From positions 18,569,581 through 18,633,580 of the forward strand of contig CM119264.1 in the NCBI GenBank assembly GCA_051294375.1: a stretch of 64,000 nucleotides of DNA, given 5' to 3'. The position numbers and the translations under genes are program-made. The notes beneath the pieces were generated by a model, which did not search any database, was not told the origin of the DNA, and saw only the letters and a list, made by a program, of their open reading frames with translations. This stretch comes from Paraspadella gotoi. Lineage: Eukaryota; Chaetognatha. Shown here in pieces: positions 56,394-64,000 of this stretch (positions are counted from its first letter, which is position 1; every line of letters starts with the position of its first letter).

Positions 56394-57839
56394 ACCGTTT
56401 TTTTTTTTATGTTTACGAAAGTATATTCATTCACTATTCCGATTTAAAATTTCAAAATTCACTCCCCGTTGCATAGTTGGTAACAGTTAAAATACTTTTG
56501 CGTCAATTATGTGTGTTTGGGACGATTAAGTTTTTGTATTATAACCGATTAAAATACCGTTCAATTTTTAAAAATTTTTTTGGTAAGGTAATAAACAAAT
56601 ACGAGCCGTGAACTCTAAACAATTAAACTACTGTAAAAAAGAAAATTAAACAAGTTACTCATGTATATTAAAAAAAATAAACGTAAATAATTCTAGAAAA
56701 TATAAAAAATAAGTTCTCTCCATAATTAAGTAGAATTAATTAGTTTGTGTATTGTTAGGTATGTATTCAATTATCTGATGACGTTCCTAATTTTTTCCTA
56801 AAAAATCGTCATTTTTACATTTTATTATATCTGCACTACAATTACAAATGATATTAGTTTTCCGTTAAATATTTCAGATTTACATTCTCAAAATTTTGTC
56901 ATGCAGTAAAATCTGTCACATTCAGCTTCAATACAAACAATTTTTGATAGTTCAATGAAAAAATATTTTCATTCCCTTGCCATGGATTGCGATATTGGAC
57001 TCGGAATTTGTATTTCTTGATTCTCTTGCGTCAAAGCGCAGAAAGTGCAGCAACAAATAATGAGACAATCCTTGATAAAGCTACCTTCAATTCCTTTTTG
57101 CTCACGAATTTTCCCTTTAAAAAAATTTAAGAACAGGTTCAGTAAACAATATCGTTTTAAGATAACAAATCAGCTCCTTACCGCGTATAACTGTTGCAAA
57201 GTAAAGGTTAGCTCCAGGAACGAATGATATGATACCACATGGAATGCAATCACCAACTCCAACCGCTTCTGCTTTTTTTCCTGTAGTCAAAATAATATTT
57301 ACTTTTTTGAATCATCGAAAATTAGTAAAAATGAATTATGATGAGCGAATACAGTCCTGTGCAAAAAAAAATAGGACACCCCTAAACATTACAAAAATAA
57401 ATCAGGTTAGATTCCTTCATTATAAAAAAATATTTTAAATTAATAATATTTATTTAAAAAAATGAAACTCACCATAAAAAAGGTTGAGAGAGATATATAT
57501 ATAAATTTTGAATTAGAATCATAACATACTTTTTTCTTTTTTTTATTTATATTATGCCATTAATTAAATAATTTATTATAATTTAATAAAAAAAATGTTT
57601 ATATATAATTATAAATATGAAATATTTAAAGGTAGAAAGCTAAGTACACTGAAAAGTAAAAGCAATTTGAGCTAAAAAAAAAGTAAAAATTATATTTAAA
57701 ATAGAAAATAGAATAGGTTTCAAAAAATATGGGTAAAAAAATAATCACTTTCACAGCTTGGGACTAAACTAATTTTAAGCCTTTTTTCCAGAATGCCTTA
57801 TTATATCTTAATCTAAATTTAAATTATAATCGTAAATTA

Positions 57840-58060
57840 GGTTATTTTTTTAAGTTAAAGACAAGGTTAAAGGTTAGAGGTAAGGATTAGGTTAAGCATT
57901 AAGTTAGTGATTAAGGTTATACTTATAGATTTGGTTTAAAGACTAGCGGTTAGGGTTTAAAGTTAAGGTTTTAAGGTTTTAGGGTTAAAGATTAAATTGG
58001 AATTAGGGTTCAAGATTAGTTTTTAAGTTAAAAAATATATTTAAGTTTAATATTAAGATT
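57840..58060. repeat. Degenerate TTAGGG-like (telomere-like) tandem repeat
   Basis: About 220 bases of diverged six- to seven-base units such as GGTTAG, GGATTAGG, TTAGGGTT, TTAAGGTT and AATTAGGGTT. The animal telomere unit is TTAGGG. The degeneracy suggests an old interstitial array or a simple-sequence region of similar composition. Confidence 0.5.
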
Positions 58061-58639
58061 AAAATTAATTATGGAATAAACGAATATAAATGGGGCACTT
58101 TCAGAAAAGAAAGCCAGCTTTTAAATACTGAAACTAATTTTTTTTAACTTACCTATATATATAATATTTTTAATCTTTACATACTATTCATGTATATTAT
58201 GTACGAAATTTTAAATTTACTATTGTCCACTTTTTTTTGGTCAGGACGATGTTTATTTTGACTCGATTCTAGCCAGCAAGATGATTTAATTTCTTTCACA
58301 AAAGTATCTTCAAAGAAAATTTTGGAAAGTAGCTCAAGCCTGAGATTGAGAATTGAAAGGCAAAAGATTAATTAATTTTAATTTAATTTAATTATTTAAT
58401 TTAATTTATTTAAATTTGAATTTAAAATCAGTTTTATTATACCAGTAATTATGAGGACAATCAGGTTTAAGAAAAAAAAAATGAAACGGTTAACTGGTAA
58501 TATGGAATGAAAATTAAACAAGTATATTTCTAACAAAACTTTTTCAATCATGAAAGCTTTGCTAACTTTGGGAGGGACAATTTTAACCTTATCAAGACGG
58601 TAAAATAAACGAAAGCGATTCTCTCCGATAAGTATTACT

Positions 58640-58645
58640 TTTATT
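58640..58645 (-). terminator. Poly(A) signal for the minus-strand exon
   Basis: TTTATT on the plus strand (AATAAA on the minus strand), 22 bases beyond the stop codon of the exon at 58668-58797. Confidence 0.6.
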
Positions 58646-58667
58646 GAAAGGGTAAGAGCTTATTTTC

Positions 58668-58797
58668 TTAAACATCGAATTCGGCAGCTGCGGCAGTGGC
58701 TGCAGCTTTCAAGGTTCTTTCGAAGGGTTCGGCTGATAGAGGATGGAAAGAAGCAGAGCCACATTCCTTTCTCGCCTGAACTTGGGCAGCGAAACAA
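58668..58797 (-). CDS. Terminal exon of an unrecognised minus-strand gene
   Basis: A minus-strand open stretch of 42 codons plus stop. It follows a strong acceptor (TTTTTTTTTGCAG at 58798 and up) and is entered in phase 1. It reads CFAAQVQARKECGSASFHPL, then SAEPFERTLKAAA and ends AAEFDV. The C-terminus is Ala-rich and helical in character. A poly(A) signal follows closely. Upstream exons, expected above 58.8 kb on the minus strand, were not identified. No family is recognised. Confidence 0.5.
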
Positions 58798-59596
58798 CTG
58801 CAAAAAAAAATCGTTCGCTTATGCTTACATTATTTAAAGCTTATTTATACTTCATTAAACTATGTATATGTTGGATATGCGACAAAAAAAATTGCGTGAT
58901 AAATTTAAACTATCCTTAATCTGACAACAATTATTTTGATATATATTTTGAGAATTAGTATATACAACTGTTATCTATCTCTCGATGACATTCCCAACTT
59001 AAGAAATTAGGAAGTATCGAGCAAACAGTCGACTGTCGTTTTCTAAATTCTTTGCGATTTTCTCTCTTCCCCTTCCTCCCAATTCTAAGGAGTGTCCCTC
59101 GAGAGATTGATGGCGAGAAGAAATATTTGAGTCAATTCATGTTATCAAAATATTCCGCCCGGAGAACGGACCAGCGGAGTTGAAAAAGAAATAAAATCGA
59201 TCTCAGCTCTATTCACACACTAAATCGAGTTCAGTGAAAAAACTTTTCCCCGAAAGGATTACTAGTTATTATAAAAAGATGTAATAAGTTATTTGGTTTA
59301 TAGAGTGCACTTATTTTGGTTTTATGGACATAACGTCGATGATTTTAAGTTTTTACCATCTAAATGAGAAAAGTTACGTTGCAGACAGTATAAGTAACCA
59401 GAAACTCTCTAAAGTATTAAGTAAAAGAAAATAGTTCTTTCTCGTACTTAATTCCTTGGTTGTCATTATATTACGCAAAATTCACCATCTCTCTCTCTTC
59501 TCCGACGCCTTTTCCCATGACTTTACGTCCCAACGACCAAAGCGGACGACAACTGAGAGCCTCCTTATTTCTCAATAACGTCCCTAAATAGTAAAT

Positions 59597-59731
59597 ATGG
59601 CTTTCACCGCCGGAATAAACGAAAATAGAAGGAAATCTCGGTCAGCCGCCGATCTGACGTTTGCGCTGAAGGGACGAGATGGAATTTTTCATTCAACGAC
59701 TTGTTTACCAATGGGCTTTTATGGTGTATAA
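59597..59731 (+). CDS. Small open reading frame, possible exon
   Basis: An ATG-initiated 44-codon frame beginning MAFTAGINENRRKSRSAADL, with balanced codon use in an otherwise AT-rich region. It could be a first exon with a donor near TATG|GTGTATAAG, or chance. There is no other support. Confidence 0.18.
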   Translation: MAFTAGINENRRKSRSAADLTFALKGRDGIFHSTTCLPMGFYGV

Positions 59732-60299
59732 GTTCTTGAAAAAATATTTATTTAGAAAAAATGTTTTCTAAGTTCATTAAAAAAATGTGACCGAATAATA
59801 GAGTTTATAAATGTGGCAGTTTTCTAAACTTTGAAATTTAACCATTTAGCAAACTTGATTAAATAAATATTCCTAAGTTAATAAATTAAAAATTGGAGAG
59901 AAAGTGAACATTAGTGCATTTTTGAAAGAAAAGCTTCAGTTTCTTTTTTTCGGGAACCCCGAAGACAACCCTCGAACAAGTGTCGAGTATTCCGTGAATT
60001 AAACATTGGAAGTTATCGCGAATAACGGGAAATTCTTTCCTAACAATACAAGTAACACGAAGTTGTTATTTTGCCGATGGTCTTGAAAATCAATGCTATT
60101 TTGTGATACAGAACTTTACTCTTAAACCATGGCAAAACTAACTTTATTTGGCATTCTCCCGGGCATAAGATATATAAAAAGCAATATTTTTTCGCGTCCT
60201 ACGTAGATTTGAACCGAATCCGTCAAAAACGTTACTTAAAATCAATCTGGCGATTGAGCGAAAAATGTGACTAAGATAAGAACGCGTGACGTAATTCTC

Positions 60300-60690
60300 A
60301 CTCAGCACTCAGTAGGGCAAAAAAAGGCAAAACAAAATTTCGCCGCCTTTTTCTTCACTCTATGTAGTAAGTAAAGCGGCGGGTATTTTTGATGCTGGGT
60401 TCAACTAGTGGATGTTATCCGCCAGCCCAGAAAAGCCGGATAGTGCGGGGGCCCCTGCAGCGCCTTTTCTCTTATTTCGACATCGAGATCAGCAGAGTGC
60501 AGCAGCAAACTAAAATCAGCGGCGTCGCAGCGGGGTCGCTAACTTTTTTCGCTCTGGCGACAAGAAGATTGAAAGAAGATTGACAGCGGCAGCGGCGGCA
60601 GCAAATCATTCACCGCTGGCTACTTTTGCCAGATCGTGGAGGCAGGCGGGGCGGCGGGACTCAGCGGCTTGAGATCGTCTGTTAAAACGA
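60300..60690. promoter_or_regulatory. GC/CpG-rich island, possible promoter
   Basis: A locally GC- and CpG-rich block (GCGGCAGCGGCGGCAGC, GGCGGGGCGGCGGG) in AT-rich surroundings. It lies 1.5-1.9 kb beyond the minus-strand terminal exon at 58668 and could be its promoter or first-exon region. No start codon with good context was found. Confidence 0.25.
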
Positions 60691-61579
60691 TTTGAGGAAA
60701 AGAAAAACTTGACTATTTTATTTAGAACGTATGTGCCCATTGTTCCTCGTCTCCTAATATACTTGAGCAACATTAATTGACATCATCTCTGCTGAATTGT
60801 GAGACTTGTATATAAGTAAAAGTCGTAATCGCAATAAAAGCTGAATGACAGGTCATTATTAACAACAGAGATTAATGACAGAATCACATCTCAAGGCTGA
60901 GAAGGGGCAACCTCCCACGCAACTTAACATCTTTTGTAATTATCGTACTTATATTATCAGAAGTCTTCCTCCAGAAATTGTATTCAGTCTTTCAAACGGC
61001 CTTGACTTCCTACAGATTTCTTTTTCGTCAACACACGGGACCCCGAATTGCCCATCCTCTTCCCTAGTTATGACGGCCTCCCTCCCACCAAGAGACTAAT
61101 CTCCTTCGTGCTTACCCCCTGCCTTCGCATTCCGACGCCTGCATCTAGTGGAAAGGGAGGCTCGATCCCGATAAAGACCCACCCCAGCCTGTGTTCTCGA
61201 AGCCAGAGCATCACCACTTGCCTTAGCAGTTTCCCTCCGGCCGCGCCCATTTTAAAATATGCACCCACTGCCGGCGATCGAGAAACTTTGCTCTTATTGT
61301 TAACTTGTCTTTATATATATAATATATATACAATATATACATTTACTTTTTTCGCTTTTTCTGATCAGTCATCGAATTTGTAACGATTAATTTACGGATA
61401 TTTCTGGGATACATGCGTGAACTTTTGTCTAATTCAATTTTGCTAATTATTAGAAAAAAAATTTTTAGATAGGTTAGCATCGATTTTCTTACCAAAACAG
61501 GAATTACACTGAAACGTCCTGGCTGATTTCTTACAAATTTGGTTTGTTAAATATCATAATATATATATATCAAATAAAT

Positions 61580-61660
61580 ATCATAAGAAGGGCAAGATAG
61601 CTTATTTATTAAATGAATGGATAATTTAAATATTGGTTGCACCAATTTTTATAATGCCCG
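61580..61660 (+). repeat. Dispersed AT-rich repeat, GCTTATTTATTAAATGAATGG-type
   Basis: The block AGCTTATTTATTAAATGAAT followed by GGATAATTT...TATTGGTTG recurs at 1826-1890 (minus), 51420-51500 (plus) and, diverged, 63590-63680 (plus). Confidence 0.6.
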
Positions 61661-64000
61661 AGACCGAAGAAAGAACGATTTTCCATTCTGCTACGAAAGA
61701 TTTACATTCCGGAGGCTAATATTCGCTTTGCATTTCGAGGGAAAGAAAACTAAAGATTCAAAAGGAGTGCCTAATTATGCATGCCGACCACAGAAAAACT
61801 TTAAAGCCGCCTATGTACATACGAACATTTTTCTCGATTTAAAATCTAATATTCTTTATCAAAGTTATTTAATTTTTTTGAAATTCTTATTTCAATCCGT
61901 CCAACTTCATGCGCTGCAGTTATTCGCGGGGATAAAGAGAAATGATTCAACTACTGCTGCTGCAGTTTCTACTGCCTGATACAGCGCTGCATCGACCACC
62001 TTTCTTCTTTCATGTTTTAAGAATCTGCATAAAAACAATCAGAATAGCAAACCTGAGAATGATTCAAAAAACTTTAAAAACTATCTTCATATGTCAAATT
62101 GACTGACTGACATAGTAATCAGCAATAAGGGAATACTAACTAAAATCATAAAAATAAGAATTCTTTGGCATAGCGAAACCCGGGAGTAGAGCGAACCCAA
62201 GTTGGAACAGTTTTCACATTGATCTCGCAGATTGTAATCGTGTTCAAGACTGCGAAAAAGATCAATGAGGAAACCGACGCAAAATGGGAAAAGCAAAGAG
62301 AATCCAAGTAGCGGCGTTACTCGGCGAGATAGGGCGGGCCAGGTCTGAGGATAGAGTGGTTCAATTCGAGAGTGTATCCGACAGGAAGCGATGAAACGAG
62401 AACGAATTATGATCGGCGAAACACAAACGACGGAGTCGGTATACGATTGCGTGCAAAATGACGACAAAAGGAGCGAGAGAGAATTAAGCTATTAATAGCG
62501 CAAGTAACAACAAATGCTGAAGATCATTAATGCTTTCTTTTTTTTTTGTCGGGTGCATTTAAATCAGATATCTCCGGTTCATTCATATCAAGAAAGAAAC
62601 AGAAATTTCATTTAAAAAAATACGCGTACTAGAGAAGAAAAAGTTATATCAGAGGAAGAAGCCAATCGTATACCAAGTCCGCCGCGAGTGAGCAGGAAAA
62701 AAGAGAGCGAAAACTTAAGAAGAAAGTTTTCGGGAAGAGAGAGCGAAAGAGAGAGAGAGAGAGAGCGAGAGGATCGCTGAGATCGCTGGGATGGTTGGCG
62801 CAACCCGGCCATTCGTTGATTGAGGGCTAGTGAATTGGAGATCAAATCAATGACGTCGTCACCAAAAATCCTCGTGTTTTAATTGGTTAATTTAGGGGAT
62901 AGAGAAGTAAACCATTGGAGAGATCCCAATATTCGTTGGGAGTTGTAGATTAGATCGAGATATGCGAGAAAATGAACGCTAAAGAGAAAGACAGAGGAAA
63001 TGAGTACAGTAGAGTTGAAGTCGACGGCAGGCTATCATTATTTTAATAATTTTTTTTAATGTTTAGCCAATACGAATTTTTTTTTTGCTTGTACATAGAT
63101 AAAAATAACACGGAAAGTTTTTTTATATCTTTAAAAGTTAATGTTTGGTATTAAAAATATTAGCTTCATAACGATAGAAATTACCAGACATGCAATCAAT
63201 GCTTTTAATTTAGTATTTATTTAAGTGATAAGTTCTATATTTATTTTCATTATGATTATAAAAAAAAATTTAGATAAGTAAAAAAGAGCAGCACTTGTTA
63301 GTTGAAATTTTAAGTCACATTATATGTTTTTATACTGTTTTTGATATTGTTAAATTGTTTATGTATAAGATAATTATATGAAAATAATGTCAAAATATAA
63401 TCAAAAATTCTTAGAAAAGTTTAATATTTAAAAAAAATATTTTGCATATATCAACTATGAAGCTATCGTGTACATAGTATTCTTAGGTATGTTATACGAG
63501 AAGAGTGCCAAGAGTCAATAAGAGAGTCTAGATAGAAAGCTTATTGTGTCTTGCTATATTATCTTGTCAAAAGATTGGAGACCATAACCAAAGCCTGTCC
63601 AAAATCAGAAGAAAATATAGCATATTTATTGAATGAAAGTATAATTTTTATCTTGGTTATAGTACAGATTTTATTAAAGTTATATTTTTGTTTTAATACC
63701 CGCTTAAACTTTTGTGAAATCCTGACATCTAACGCGCAATTGAAAAAGGTTATGAAACAAAAGATTGCCAAGAAACAATATTTTTATCTGACATTTGAGA
63801 TAAACAATTGTTTTATTGAAAAGTCGAAAAGTAAAATAAGTCTAAGGGTTGGGATTAAAAACTTAGAGTAGTATTTATCTTCAGATTTTATTATAAAATA
63901 ATTATTGAATATCACATTATAATATACCAAAAAAATTACTGATCTTTTTTTTATTTTTGATATAGGTTTTATTTTTTGATGCTTTTACAATATGCTACGC
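61661..64000. other. Right-end intergenic region
   Basis: AT-rich. A less AT-rich stretch at 62150-62470 and a CRE-like ATGACGTCGTCACC near 62850 are present. Short (GA)n lies near 62740-62770. Open frames here (for example 120 codons at 61617 and 126 codons on the minus strand at 62087) lack codon bias or recognisable motifs, and I do not call them. Confidence 0.4.

Larger units (their letters stand above)
56394..58667. other. AT-rich intergenic DNA
   Basis: Strongly A/T-rich, with short simple repeats and no coding signal. It contains the degenerate telomere-like repeat at 57840-58060. Confidence 0.6.

Noticed and set aside
61048-61383. Overlapping 66- and 111-codon frames on opposite strands in a GC-rich block
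   Set aside because: Neither strand shows splice signals or motifs. It is more like a diverged repeat fragment.
61617-61979. 120-codon plus-strand frame
   Set aside because: It starts inside a dispersed repeat, has AT-driven composition and no domain or splice context.
62087-62467. 126-codon minus-strand frame with a hydrophobic C-terminal part
   Set aside because: It has no codon bias like the genes here, no acceptor or poly(A) context and no recognised motif. It remains possible but unsupported.

Overview
This is animal (metazoan) nuclear DNA, not bacterial. It has short GT-AG introns with relatively GC-rich exons in AT-rich non-coding DNA. It also has long (GA)n arrays, tRNA-derived dispersed repeats, degenerate TTAGGG-like repeats, and protein families typical of animals: VWD/C8/TIL, CTCK, Ig superfamily and CAP. 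I cannot assign a phylum. Non-vertebrate animals that make large VWD/Cys-repeat secretory or adhesive proteins, such as flatworms, echinoderms and molluscs, fit best, but this is an inference.

About 1-35.2 kb is one locus: a giant secreted glycoprotein of the gel-forming mucin / von Willebrand type. It is broken into overlapping and inverted pieces, apparently by the assembly. The logical protein order is: D1 (VWD, minus strand 12056-10372); TIL1-D2-C8 (plus 12565-13863); end of C8, TIL2, TILa/TIL' and VWD3-C8, then TIL/VWC-like exons. That last block is present twice, on minus 9754-6043 and on plus 13993-18291, and its last two exons occur a third time at 22021-22410. A single 3.9 kb exon of 38 six-cysteine modules follows (28645-32540; a corrupted partial copy lies at 21175-21930). 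The next exon adds two more modules (duplicated, 33256-33468 and 33734-33944), and the end is VWC-like plus a C-terminal cystine knot, with stop at 35082 and poly(A) signal at 35160. Splice phases agree across these joins. Gaps of 25 to 100 N sit exactly where flanking sequence repeats itself, and the copies differ mainly by homopolymer indels. Unmerged haplotypes or gap-fill sequence therefore explain the layout better than biological inversion.

About 35.7-47.0 kb holds a second gene on the plus strand: a signal-anchor-like Thr-rich first exon, weakly resolved middle exons, an Ig-like domain, and a CAP (CRISP/SCP) domain. The Ig-CAP part is present twice (41806-43427 and 45407-47036) on either side of a 25-N gap, again as an unmerged overlap. 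A small LTR-element-like insertion (39420-40034) lies in an intron.

About 49.55-55.6 kb is an essentially complete 13-exon gene for a 1086-residue type I membrane Ig-superfamily receptor. It has a signal peptide, about 6-7 Ig domains, one transmembrane helix, and a long Pro/Ser/Asp-rich tail with repeated P-(I/V)-(Y/F) motifs. Its introns carry two tRNA-like repeats, a (TC)57 array, and a 64-bp tandem duplication of a splice donor.

About 56-64 kb is mostly AT-rich. It contains a small plus-strand terminal exon pair (56096-56393), a minus-strand terminal exon with its own poly(A) signal (58668-58797), a telomere-like degenerate repeat, and dispersed repeats.
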